From Prosopocoilus inquinatus (taxonomy: Eukaryota; Arthropoda; Insecta; Coleoptera; Lucanidae): 64,000 nt of DNA. Position numbers and translations under genes: made by a program. The DNA lies in NCBI GenBank assembly GCA_036172665.1, contig CM069880.1, positions 6,884,501 to 6,948,500 of the forward strand, given 5' to 3'. Under the pieces are notes generated by a model. It saw only the letters and a program-made list of their open reading frames with translations, was not told where the DNA came from and did not search any database. Positions 47,426 through 59,627 of the stretch are shown here, piece by piece; the stretch's first letter is position 1, and each line of letters begins with the position of its first letter.

Positions 47426-48272
47426 AAGAAAGAACTCATACATTTCATCAACTATTCTATTTACATACAAGGAAACAAGACTTTTCGTCATTGAAGTAAG
47501 TACTTTATCACAATCAGCACTTAAGATAAAATTCGCAGTTGCACAATCAGTTTTATCATGAGACTGAACGCAACAAAAATTCCAAGTATTACAATCTTTG
47601 TTGCATAATTAATTTTACGTTACGAAACAAATACTTGGGCATTTTGGCATTAAAATATTTACAAAATTACAGTCGGACGGACGAAAAGCAACTCGCCGTA
47701 AATATTTTTGGGATGAGTAAATAAATATGTTGAGGAAAACAAGGAAAAGGAAGAAAACAAAAACAGTTTTCCAAGTTTATGTGCCTACCTAGATTATGGT
47801 TAACATAAGTACGTAAATAATATGAATATTCAAACGGTGATCGTGACAATAATTAAAATCGGCCTTCGAAGGTGTACGAGAGAAAGAAAGAGCAAAACTT
47901 TTTAATTACAAGTCAGCGAGGTACTCATATAATAATCAAACGGCGGCGAGGCTAGGTTATCCATGCCAGCATAACTGTTTTTCTGCGCTAGTTACATGTA
48001 TTTTGTCGTTACAGAAAAATGTACATTCATAGTAATAATGAACAAAATCACTGAAGGATCTCATAAAGCGATAAAGTAACAAGTAATTGTCTGTACGATT
48101 GGGTCGAAAGATCAAGTCAAACCGACAGGTTTTCGGACATTTATTAAATTTGGCGTACGCATCACATCGACAAAAAATATTGCTTTATTTTATTCTATAA
48201 TCGCAGTGCTCACATTTCCGAAGAGGCTCTTCAAATGCAGTGCGATTTTTGCGATGTTTGTGAACGGCTTAC
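47426..48272. other. non-coding, possible intron of a minus-strand gene
   Basis: No gene could be supported. If the minus-strand exon ending at 48273 is real, this is the start of its first intron. Confidence 0.35.
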
Positions 48273-48294
48273 CTTCCGAGTCCGACGCCGACAT
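48273..48294 (-). CDS. candidate first coding exon on the minus strand (partial)
   Basis: On the minus strand ATG (48294-48292) follows GAGAT, with G at -3. It reads MSASDSE plus one base to a consensus donor GGAAG|GTAAGC at 48273/48272. An in-frame TAG lies about 30 nt upstream, so this is the first usable ATG. The segment up to about 48335 is GC- and CpG-richer than its flanks (CAGCGGCCAATG on the minus strand, with a CCAAT box), as expected of a first exon near a promoter. Seven residues are too few to name a family. It may equally be a chance donor. Confidence 0.3.
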
Positions 48295-48335
48295 ATCTCG
48301 TACGGAAAACCACTACATTGGCCGCTGTCTGATAA

Positions 48336-51300
48336 TAATAGAATCCACTGGTGATTAAATAGACTAATTCAATTTATTGATTAGGAAAGGATTTTTAAAC
48401 TTGAGATAACAATTTCCTGAATGTAATAAAATAAGAATTCATCAATTATAGAATTTTCGACTGATTATGGCAAAAAAGAAAAGGCAAAAATAAACGAACT
48501 AGTTGTTTAAAAAAATTTTTAGTAAGACGAAAGAAATGGTTGGTAATTGATTATTATTTTTTAAACATTTTACTTTTTTTAAGCGAAATTACGAAGTCGA
48601 TTTTTGGAAATTTAGTTAATTGCACTTGATTTGACGACAGCCACGCAAATAATTACATTGTCGGAGGTCCGTTTCCATCCACCATATTATTAAGATAATT
48701 CTTCGCCTGAATACTATAATGACAAGCAAGAGTGTCAGTAAAAAGAAAGAAAAACAGTTTCAAGTCGGCTGAAAACTGAATAATATGCGCACCTGTATTC
48801 GATTTTTCTTGTTTGTTTTATTTTCTTTGGCGCGCAAGAAATATATTTTTATAAGTAGGTATAATAATTGTAAAAGTGGGTTTTTTTTTGCAGGGACTTG
48901 CAGGGTGAATTGCTTAGGTAAACCGAACGGTTAGAGAAATGAGAAAATGTAGTTGCCCGTTGGGACCTATAACAATTCATTGCTTTATTGGTCATCGTAA
49001 AAGGACCGCTGAGATTCTTGCTATTTTCCTTCATGACTTATCAAAAGATTCTTTTTTAAGCGTCGCCGGTGGATTAAACGAAAACAAATTTAATGAGAGA
49101 ATTAATATACGAGGTGTTTCGTAATAGCATGGCGCTAGTTTAGGGATGTGATCTGTAGCACGAAATAAACAAACAAATTAATGTATTACCAAACCAAGAC
49201 ATGGAAGGTTAAAGTTAAAGATAAATATTTAAGCCATGCTTAAAAAAAAAATAGCTTACTCTGGCAGGATACGTTATCAAAACAGTATGTTTTATTGTAT
49301 ACATATTTAAATGATACCGTATCACGCAAATATGTGGTTCGTTTAATTCTTACGTGTTCGAAGTCGTTTTTTCTCTTGCTTTGTATTGTTTGAAATTACA
49401 ACAATTAGTGCGAGGATAAATTTTGCATTCGGTGGAGCTACTCCGAATGTTTTTCGTGTAATACTTGAAGCAGATTATAAAGCTCGGGGAATTCCTGAAA
49501 CGACGACGTGCGTTTCCATCGATCGTTCCGTTTCATAATCTAGCGGTGAAATTATGCACGTATTCGCCTGATAAAATCGCCTCGTGATTTTTCCTGTTGT
49601 AGAGATTCGTTTTATGCACTAAAGCACTAAAGTTTAAACAGTCCTAGCGGGATAAATAATTCAGACAATAAATAAAACGGCAGTTTCAGACGTTTATTCG
49701 CAGTTGTTCACGAATGTAAGTGCGCTTTTAATCTGACTAAACCTAGGTATTCACACCTGCCGGTCTAAAGGTATGCGGTTGGCTGACCTCGGTCGGCTAA
49801 GTATGTCTTCCAGCCGTGTTAATTATTGCAATTAAAGTTAAACTAGCTGAAGTAATACACAGGAGAGGAATAAATCAGATCGAACATTAAAAGAAATTCT
49901 GTATTTCCACGTTTTTATAAATGTTGCATTGCACAAACTGGTTGGCTTCTTGCACAATGCATGTTATACACGTCGATTCTTTTTTCGTTCTTTTTCTCAA
50001 ACGATGGCCGACTTCATTTTGAAATTTAACGGTTTGAAATTTTAATAAACTATGTTTTACTGCGAAATTTGACGATTTCAGGCGAGAAACTTAAAACTCA
50101 AATTAAAATTCAACTTTTACGAGTTTCATTTGCATATATCTTTCATTCTTTTCATTTTTCGCCAAGTGGATGGAAATCGGTTTCACATCAAATAACGACT
50201 TCCTAGGTTTTTATTTTATTGCTATTGGGAATCAAAGAGGGCTTCTTTTTAATAAGTATACTAACGAAATACATAATTTCCATGATTCGTCATTAAATAC
50301 CTACCTTTAAAAGGTTGTATGCATGTATAACATACTCTCTTCGATATTGCGAAAAGTATTTTCTCAATTGCAAACGCTGCAGCGTTCTAAACTTCCTTTT
50401 GGTATTTTTATGAGTTTCAAATCAAATAGTGTTTGTATATTTTAAGGAGACAAACTGCAGGATATTGCGAGGCAGCATCGGATATTAACTTCTAGTCTGA
50501 GAACGTTTCTTCTCGAGTAGGTACTTACTTTTATTTATTTTGACGACACTTATTTCGCGCAATTCCATAAAAATTTACAAAATACCTTCCAGACGCTTCG
50601 CACGAATACGAAATATCGCTTTACGAGAAAGCCATATTAGATATTAATCTATCCAGTGAAAGTAGGTATCGCATCACGTTTGCAACACCGTGCTTCTGCT
50701 TCCTGATTTATTTATTACGTACCTATTCATCGCTTGATTTGCGAAATCTATATATTAATCGCAATAATTAATTTTAACTTCAACCCAAGTATCTTTTTTT
50801 TAAAGTAGTTTGTCATCATATCATACGTAAATACAATAAAGGGTATATGTACATATACGTTAACGAATTTATTAATGTAAATTAAGTCATTCGCTAAGTT
50901 TATATAGAAGATAGTGCCTAGTTTATGCACCGGATAAGGATACTTCGGTACACATTACACCCTTGAAATTAGTTCATTAGTATACATGGGCTTTAACTAC
51001 ATATTACGTAACGTCGTTGAGGAGTTTAATCACTATACAGAGTGGTAAGCAAAAATTGTGCAATTTTCCAGAAAAAAAAGACAGCCTTTAAATATTTGCA
51101 CGGCAAGCATTGAATAGAATAGATAAGGTATATACTAAACCTATTTTAAAATGCAGTATGTGAATTTACGACGGTAAAGAAGAAACTCGGGAGACATCGC
51201 GTCTCGCTGCAGATATAAAATTTTATGGCAAAACTTAGTAATAATTAAATGGCTTCTGAGTCATATAAAGATTTTCTATATCTAATAATTTCAAAGGGTA

Positions 51301-52600
51301 TTGTAATATTTTATTGTTGAAGGTGAACGAACTTTACAATAATGAATTAAAATATTATAAATCAAGAAATTTTAAGGATGTCGTAAATTAACTAAACCTA
51401 ATCGGCTGGCTTTCACTTTCAGCCGAACGTTTTCTTTTTTTTATAAGTACTTAATTCCTTTCGGTTTTCAACTTGAAAGAAAAAGTCCTTCCATACGTAC
51501 GCTTTTCATGTATGTATTTCATTGATTTTCCGTTGCTCTAACAAGGCCGATTTGAGTTGGAGAATAAGTGTTTCATTTCAAAGAGGCATCAGCATCAGAT
51601 CGAAGGAATAAAAGGTATAAATAAAAAGATTTAGTCTTTAACGCTTTCTAAAGAGGAGAAATAATATTTTTTTCAAATGATACTTAAGTCGCCTTTGATC
51701 TTGGTAGCAAACAAGTCTTTCCAAAAATAAGGAAATCGTCCTGCTTTTGGAAAAAAATAACTTTGTCACCAATTATAAGGTAAGCTCTTTGTGTATGTAG
51801 GTTTTTTTTCTTTGTGGCTGATTGTAATTTGGCTAATATAATCGTTATTGGGTATTATCTCTCCCTATCTTTTGCAGTGTTGAAAAAAATATTTGAGTGC
51901 ATGCCTCGTTCTCTTAACTTAAATCGTTTACTTTCGATCAATGAGGAATTCTGAGCGGGTATATATCGTTATGTTTTCGTTTTATTGAAGTGGTGGTGAG
52001 TCGTGCAAACCGGTCCGAAAGCCAGGTACTGGCACCGACCAGCTACGTTGCAATATCTCTTCGATACACGCCGTTCCTTTGAGTTTTCGATGCATTTAGA
52101 GCTCTTGATACCGCGCCGCTGTTCTCAATTACTTTCCCCTTACCCGACTATTGGCTTGCTCTTGAGCTTTCCGTCCCGTTTGCAGGCTTGTCACTACCAC
52201 ACCAAATTGATATATTGCTACTGTTCTCTGGTTCTATTCCAGCTCTGGTATTATAAGGCAATCATCTCATCATCATCTTCACGATATCGTACTTAATTAT
52301 TTAAAACAATACGAAAACGTCATCCTTCTTGCTTTCAACAATGTCAGAATCAACTGATGAAATGAAACTGGAAAATTAACCAACCACCAAAAATAGTGGG
52401 GCTTCTATTTTTAGTCTCTGCAACCACTTTTCAATTCGTTTGAATAAAATTTTATAATCGATGATTCATTGTATCCAAAGTAAGCAAAAATCCTAAGTCT
52501 AGATTACTTCCGTTTCTCCCTTTTAGTTCGATAATCGTTATATAAAACCTGCACAATCTTCTATTAACATTAACATTAATAATACAAATTTAAAAAATCT
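48336..52600. other. non-coding, no supported gene
   Basis: Only short frames occur. A GC-richer stretch at 51990-52270 is open for 97 codons on the plus strand (52003-52296) but shows no domain, start context or splice sites. An ATAAG|GTAAGC donor-like word lies at 51776-51786 without a convincing exon before it. Confidence 0.35.
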
Positions 52601-52685
52601 TGTTGCAAATCGTTTTTGATCGCAGTGAAAACCTCGAACAATGTTAGGTCAAAAGCGATCGTAGGATGTCGCTGTTTTATCTGTT
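52601..52685 (+). repeat. dispersed repeat, copy lacking the hammerhead-like segment
   Basis: This matches the minus strand of 9083-9225: GCAAATCGTTTTTGATCGCA, GAAAACCTCGAACA and AGCGATCGTAGGATGTCGCT. Between the last two blocks it has only about 10 bases (ATGTTAGGTC) where the other copy has about 70 including the ribozyme core. Confidence 0.7.
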
Positions 52686-53568
52686 CATTAATAATACAGT
52701 AATTTAGCTTTAACAAACAATGTATTACTTGGGATTTGCTTTTAACATTAACTTCCTTTCCTTTTTCACATTAAAAGTTTTGCTTTATTTATTTAGTCCT
52801 CCAATATTTTCTTGCCCATATGGAAACAGAATATAAAAAGTAAAACAATGCATTGTATAAGTGCTATTTACAAAAGAGTTTGTTTCCTTTCAAGTAGAGT
52901 AAAATGATAGTTATAAAGTTAAATATCTGCTGTAATATTACAAATGAGGATTTAGAATAGAGAATTGTTTGAGTATTTGAGTTATTATTAATTTGAAATA
53001 TTTGACCCGAAACTTCGACGTTCGTCGGTACATTAGATATTTTAATCTGAATTCTAATACTTGACGGGAACTAAAATTTAACCCCTTTGTTCGAATTCAC
53101 ATATTTCTCTCGACGTCTCCAATATCCACTTCGGGCCAGGCTATCATATTTCAAGCGCTTTTATTTTACATGCGTTCGGCATTCAAAATAATAAGAGAAG
53201 AGGGAAAATTATTCCGAAGAATTCGCCTCTACAAAGACACGTTTAATTTAATTTGACGCGCGTAAAAGATGATCATTCCGGATGACAGCTTTTTAAAATG
53301 TCGTATTCTTTCAGCGGATAACTTTCCGAAAATTTCAACCCCCTTAAAACACTTTTTCACGCGTCTCATTATAAATTTTCTTCCCTGGAGTATACGAAAT
53401 TTTATTACTTTAGATCTGACAGTAGGCACTTTACACGATGATAAAAAAACGTTCCACGTTTGGAGTTGACCATGGCTCGAGATAAAAATCGAATACTTTT
53501 ATTTATCACTCAAACAAAAATACACATTTCATCGATTCTGTTCAGTTTTTTTTTTAATTGCTCTAAAG
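52686..53568. other. AT-rich non-coding
   Basis: The frames at 53229-53469 are open on both strands over the same stretch and so are not credible. Nothing else could be supported. Confidence 0.4.
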
Positions 53569-53640
53569 CAGCGGGTCCCAAACTGTGCTCTGCGGAATCC
53601 CCAGGGTCTCCATCCGCGGAAGTTATGAAAGTGACAAAAA
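53569..53640 (+). mobile_element. left terminus of an hAT-like element (fragment)
   Basis: CAGCGGGTCCCAAACTGTGC followed by TCTGCGGAATCCCCAGGGTC resembles the widespread hAT terminus of the form CAG-GGTTCCCAAACTG with a following TGCGGAACCCCAGGGT. I could not find a matching inverse end downstream, so only a terminal fragment is called. The insertion is probably truncated or very decayed. Confidence 0.55.
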
Positions 53641-54587
53641 AAATTCATAAATATATACTACCACACGAAGTTTCATTTCAATCTTCGTACTTTCTGAAGA
53701 AAAAGTTCAAAATCATACAATCCCGTTTTGATGCTCAATAATAATAAATAATAAAAAAAGTAAAATTGAAGACCCTCAAAAAAAATACATTATTTTAGAA
53801 AGAGACAAATTTATTTTTTTATTTTTTCGAATATGATGCCAGTGTCATATGTTTTTGATTTTGAAATTCGTCCTCCAATATTTCTGTTACTTTTTAGAAT
53901 GTTTTATCGTTGTTTAATGAAAGGATGTCTCCCAGCAACTTCCATTTTTGTTTATTTTCTATTTTTTGAAAACATAATCCTTTTTTTTCGTAATTATTAC
54001 GATCGCCATTTGTTTTTCGTTTATTTTCTTTTCTGTTGAACTCGTTATTTTTTCCATTCTAATTACTTTTCCCAAGAGACAATATTCTTTTTGTTTTAGT
54101 TTTTATGTGAAATTACCCCAACATTTTCTGCACTCTCTCACTTTACGTTGTCATTTATCATTTATTTTTCTTCACAAATTTTTATTTCGCAAATATTTTC
54201 TCTTTTTATTTTGAAAGTCTAATATTGGTTATAATTTTTTTGAGAAATTTTAAATTTACAATTTGTCTTGAGTATTACTTCCAATTAATTAAATTTTTTT
54301 CTCAGTAATTGTAATTTGTTTACAAACTGTAATTGTTTTCTTGTCCCACTGTAATGTTTTTAATTTTTCTATTATAACTGTTTACCCTTCTCCTTTTTCT
54401 TCTACCATTTCCCCCCGCAAATTGTTGTCATTTATTTTATTCATCCCTTTTCATGTTCTTTGTGTGTGAATTTAATTTTATTAATAATAACTGAAGTCAG
54501 TCGACTCTTGTCCGATGAAAATTATAAGAAAGTACTTTTTAAATATTAAACGGAATTGTGCCTTGAATTTTGTTTTGTTACAAATAT
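53641..54587. other. T-rich non-coding stretch
   Basis: The plus strand is strongly T-rich over 53800-54480, which makes phenylalanine-rich spurious frames. GTCGACTCTTGTCCGATGAA at about 54500 repeats the word at 43986. Confidence 0.4.
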
Positions 54588-55030
54588 TGTTAAATACTTT
54601 TTTTTTAAATCTTAGAATCCACTCCTTTTTTGAGTTTTGAAAAGCGAGTAATTTATAATAAAATATTTATTAAGAAATTAACTGTATTTATGCATTCAAT
54701 TTTGAAAATTGAAATCGTACGTCGTACCAACTGCTAAATAAGCGTGCGAATAGCTTCACTCCTGACGAAGCTATCAAACGATAGTGAAACGTTAAGAGCT
54801 CTTTCCAATTTTAATAGTGTCAGTTTAATATTTAAAAACTATTTTCTTTTATTGTATATTTTATTGTTAAATACTTTTTTTTTTAATTTTAAATCTGTTA
54901 CTTTTTTTGAGTTTTAAAAAGCGAGTATTTTATAGCAAAAAGTTTATTAAGAAATAAATTGCACTTATGCATTCAATTTTGATGATGAAATCGCACATCG
55001 TACCAACTGCTAAAAAAAACGTGTACGAAA
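54588..55030 (+). repeat. direct repeat, ~277-bp period, two copies flanking a hammerhead-like core
   Basis: Copy 1 (54588-54745) and copy 2 (about 54865-55030) both begin TGTTAAATACTTTTTTTT, pass through a GAGTTTTGAAAAGCGAGTA-type block and TATGCATTCAATTTTGA, and end CGTACCAACTGCTAAA. A hammerhead-like motif lies between them. Direct repeats with hammerhead motifs are the layout of Penelope-like element pseudo-LTRs, so a degraded element of that type is one reading. Confidence 0.7.
54762..54793 (+). ncRNA. degenerate hammerhead-like core
   Basis: CTGACGA (54762-54768) is followed by a stem GCTATC/GATAGT (54770-54775 with 54780-54785, loop AAAC) and GAAACGTT (54786-54793). There is one extra A between CTGACGA and stem II relative to the canonical core. 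A stem I cannot be drawn convincingly. It is likely an inactive relative or a chance match. Confidence 0.25.
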
Positions 55031-57013
55031 ACGATTATAATCATACGGTTGGCAACATTGCCATATTCGTATCGTGTGTAATACGTTAGTGTGTGTAATA
55101 TAGACAGATAGATCTAAAAATTTCTCGAGAAAGAAACTCTGATTAAAAGCTTTGTACAAAGTGTTAACGCATTTGGATACTCATTAAGAAATTCTTCAAT
55201 CTAAATAGTTCCGAACTTCATTAATCTTTGTTCAGTTCGAAAGTTATTTTCAATACGATTTCTTTTTCTTATTTTCTAAAGAGAAGACTTACAGAAAGCA
55301 ACGATTTTTTCCTAAAAATAAAGTTATTACAGACTAATAATATTATTGTGATTAAACAACAGCGTTTATCGAACCAACATCAACTCCAAACGTATCTAAA
55401 GGTATTTATTTCCTTATTGACTTAAACTGAAAGAGTTAAATACAAATTACTTTTCTCTTCTGTTTTGAATTTATGTTAATTTGAAGTTAGTTAATTAAGA
55501 AGTATATGATGCGACCGACGCGACGCGACGTAAAACGAGTAATTCTCTTTGGAGTGTTGTGTATAAAATTGGTGACGAATTTTAATTAGCGCTTCTGATA
55601 TTTCGTTAAATTTAAATGAAGTTAATTGATCGCATTTGTGAAAGTGGATGAAATTGGCTTTGAAGGAATAAAGAACTAAATGGCATTTATTAAGGAGGGG
55701 GAATTCCTCATTAATGAAACGAAAATTTATGAACAAATGAAAGCAACTTAAAGATTTGGTAGTTGGTAGTTTCCCGATCTATTATTTTCCCTGGTGTAAA
55801 CATGTTTACAATTATTAGAGTTTGCTCCTCGTGTTTTAGGGAAGTTGCTTATCTGCGCGCAAATCTGCTCACTCTGCCACGTCTTATTAATGTGTTCATT
55901 AACATTTTTAACACCCTAATTACTTTATTTGCCCTCCGCGCAGTTTCTGAACACGATGTCACCCTCCCTCGCATTTATTTAAAATTATGTATTCAAATAA
56001 TTTAATGATTATTCTTGAGGATCGTTCGATAATAATTAAACCCAAGGATGGATTTGGATATCTTCTCTTCTTCTTCTTCTAGTCAAAGCGCCGCTTGAAT
56101 TTATGGGTGAAAGTACAAAATGCTGCTCTGGTGGGAACAAATAAAAAAGTTCTTGTTGGTATGTGTGCTATCTTCATATCTGTAACAGCTGTGGTATATA
56201 ATTATTAAATGTGACGATGTTGAAATTTCACCATCCCATGTGAATTAGTTAACATATCAATGTCGTTTACACTGCTTACTGCGGCATGTTTAACAGAAAT
56301 ACACATCGTCACGTTGAAAAAACCTGATTAAGTTTTAATTACCGCCCAGATTGGAGCACACAATTGGAAAAAGGCGTACTGCCAAATGAACGAATGCAAT
56401 GAAATTACACATGTAGAAAAAGTCGACAGGAAAGAATGGCCTCGAACTCTGTGTCTCAATGCAATTTAATTTATCTCCAGTTTCCCCCAACCAACGTTAG
56501 AATTTACTGTGCACCTTATAATGGGTACATTTTTCTCTCAATCAAATCACTAAATTCTTGGCAGCCTGCCTTAAACAAGGAAGTCGTAAAATGGATGCCA
56601 AAATATCTTCCTTAAATAATTTATTAAATCTCAGACTACACACTGTCTGGGTACTTCTAATAATAAATAAGGAAAAGGACTATTTTGGGGAAATAAATAT
56701 TATTATTATTATTACTATAAACAGTTGAAAAATTTCAATAATATAATACTTGGGAATGTTGTTCTTATACTATACACGATGCTATCGCGATCGTTGGAAA
56801 TAGCAGGCACAGATTTGATTTGTTAGCAAAAATAGGACGCTATTGTGCTGATTGGTTTAAGTAATCGGCCAAACACGAACTACGGCGAAAGTCTACAAAA
56901 TTCATAAAATCGCGTTTACATACATTAAAAGTAACGTGTATCACATATCATAATTAAACACTTTTAATGTAATGAAGACCAATCAGTAACATTTTGTGGC
57001 TGACTGATGTAAT
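55031..57013. other. non-coding, no supported gene
   Basis: Frames of 65 to 81 codons lack domains and splice context. CTT repeats at about 56060-56080 and an ATT repeat at about 56698-56718 are simple sequence. Confidence 0.4.
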
Positions 57014-57624
57014 CAGGGAGTATTATACATTTTGTCTAATACAGTATAATACGGTATAAAACATTGACGTACAAAATATTGTTTAATACTGTATTTTACG
57101 TTGTAGAGTATAATACAGGTATAAAACTGTATAAAATTTTATTAATGTATAAAGCATTGAGTAATATTTTACCATCTAAGTAAATGTTTATGAAAAAATA
57201 ATTCAGACAATCAAGGTCTTTACTTTTATTTACATCTGATGGCAGATCGCGTTCGGCACGTATTTACCGATGAATTTTGTAAGTGCCTCTGTTGCACATA
57301 GTATGTATAAAACAAATAACTTAAAAATACATAAACTCAAACCAGAAATATCTGCAACTTTCCATGTTTGGACTTCCAGAATATTATTTAACACTACCAG
57401 TTAAATAGAACATGCACTAGAAAATAATATAAAAATTGTATTTTGGCACCGCTGGTAAAACAGAATGCTTCATGAGTTTGTACATTTACAGTTTTATACC
57501 GTATAATATTTTAGTCTATGTACAGTTCCATAGGCATGTAAGAATGTACGTATTATACATTTTATGTATACGTATTATACACGTAACGTATAAAATCTAA
57601 ATATCACGTATTATATCATCCCTG
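57014..57624. mobile_element. 611-bp hAT-like non-autonomous element with subterminal palindromes
   Basis: The left end CAGGGAGTATTATAC at 57014 and the inverse right end CAGGGATGATATAATAC at 57624 give short hAT-type termini. The palindrome pair GTATAATAC/GTATTATAC occurs at 57020, 57044, 57108, 57550 and 57572, with near copies at 57501 and 57608. All lie within about 130 bp of one end or the other, and none in the middle. Clustered subterminal repeats near both ends are a known hAT feature, where they bind transposase. No convincing 8-bp target duplication is visible, so the call is tentative. Confidence 0.5.
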
Positions 57625-59627
57625 GAGTACAAATAAATATTAATCTGGTATAAATACATACAGAAAAATAGGTACTTTAAATGAATAAAACAGGAAGTAA
57701 ATTGTATTGGAAAAGAATCCTTTTAGAATTCAGACATTATTGAGGATGTTCGTGGAATTTGAAACAAGAATATTCAACAAGAAAGTTTATAGTAAGCAAT
57801 TGTTAGGTTTACAGAGTATGTTATAAAAGAAGTTTTTATGTTCTTGTTTAATTCCTGCGGCATGATTGTATGTGACAGAGCCTTGCATTTTTCTTCAGAA
57901 AAATTGCTAATGTCTCCTTTAATTCAGTGAACCTATTGTCGTTATTGTGGAAACGTGAGTTACATCTGTAAAAAAAGTACAAGGATAGGACAGTTTGGTA
58001 TAAACAGGTTGGCGGCTTGTTCTACATACCGTAAACAAAATAACATAAACGTTCCGAGCAAGACTGGCTCGGCTCAATTAATTGCCCGGCTTTGCTCGTA
58101 ATAATTAGGTAATAATTTATGTTGCACTAATTTACAGCGCCGTGTATATAGCGCTAACGACATAAGAAAACAAATACAATCGCATTGTAAGAAGTCGTAA
58201 GCGAACTACGGACTCCTCGTTTTATTTTGTAATTTTAATCAACGTTAGTCACGTGAGAGTAGCCGTAATAAAACGTGAATTACACAACTATTTGTAGAAA
58301 TACGTAGTAAAAATTTTATTTTTGCAAGGACATTATATCCAACAAATTACGTAAATAAAATTAAATGTTAACATTGATAAGCAGGGAAAAGAATTCAGAC
58401 CACTTGTCGGAGTGTATCGGCCTCATTCACAATAATTTCTCACTGAAAAGTAGTGGGAGTAAATGAAACGAACATTTGGTGCGCGTAAAAAACATCCAAC
58501 ACTAAAATGGCCTGAATACTTTTCCCTGATGATGAGCAGTGGACACTTCCATTCTCTTTAATAATAAACCGAAACTTCACGTGTCAGTTTTAAACTTGAT
58601 ATTATGCTGAGTACTCAATTTGAACCGAATAATTCATAAGTGTACTCCGAAATCTGAATTTCTATGTCCACCAAAGTTTGACTGACCTACATGTCTCCTC
58701 GCTACCTTTCACTTTGATTATCACTCAGTTAACGAATATCCAGTGAAATTTCCTCCTGCATTGTAAAAATAAAATAAAATTACAATTTAGGGGGGGGGGG
58801 GATATGGGCCACAGTAAAGTACTTACTTACTAAATCTCAACACGACTGCCGAAAGGAAAAATCAACAAACTCGACAATAGCACGCTTCATGAATACCGTC
58901 TAAGGATTTACGCAAGGAATAAGTAATTGTCACTTTTGTGACTGTTTGTTCGCACAAAGCTTGGGATCTCGTATATGTAATGTCCTATTATATTTCAACT
59001 TTCGCTTCATCTCCCAAGTATCACATAAAAAAATATTGGCCACTTAATTTCTCCTTTGTTTCTCTTCTGAGGGTTTGGCTCGCCCACTAAAACTAGAAAC
59101 ATTTTTTTTTATTCTCGATTAAAAAAAATATTAATCACGATTATCAAAAAGCGAAAAAAAAAAGAACGTATCACGTAAGCCAACACCCTAATGTATGTAT
59201 TTTGTATACACACACATACAAACTTACAACATGCAAAATGTCCTTGACCAAATTTCGTTCGGGTTTAGAAACCGAACGTCTTTTGAAATGAAAAGCGCTC
59301 GCTCGTTAATTTCTAAAAAAAAAAAATATTAATAATTACCAACGCATATAATACAGCTATGTATTATTGTGTTTGGTTTACGCAACTTCTTGCTGGGTAA
59401 GGCAAACATTATTAACTGGCGAGTCGCTCTTGCGCGAGAATTGTTGAAATACTTTTACATTCGAAGACTGTAATTTATTATTAATTGACACTCGAGATAA
59501 TATTTATTTGCAGTGTACTCTTTCTGCTGATAACTGTAATAAACCTACGCTAAATTTATTTTCTCCCTACTTTGCAGAAGAAGTAAGAATGAATTTATAA
59601 TTGCTTAATGGCATCTGAATTTGTTCA
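57625..59627. other. non-coding, no supported gene
   Basis: There is a 12-base G run at 58790-58801. A GGCTCGGC/GCCCGGC stretch near 58070-58090 is GC-richer. No open frame or bounded repeat could be supported. Confidence 0.4.
58790..58801 (+). repeat. G12 mononucleotide run
   Basis: Twelve consecutive G follow TACAATTTA. In AT-rich DNA this is uncommon. It can be length-polymorphic or a sequencing-error site. Confidence 0.85.

Noticed and set aside
52350..52370. CTGATGAAATGAAAC as a hammerhead core
   Set aside because: No room for a stem II between CTGATGA and GAAAC.
53229..53469. Overlapping 66-codon frames on both strands
   Set aside because: Antisense overlap with no domains, start context or neighbours.
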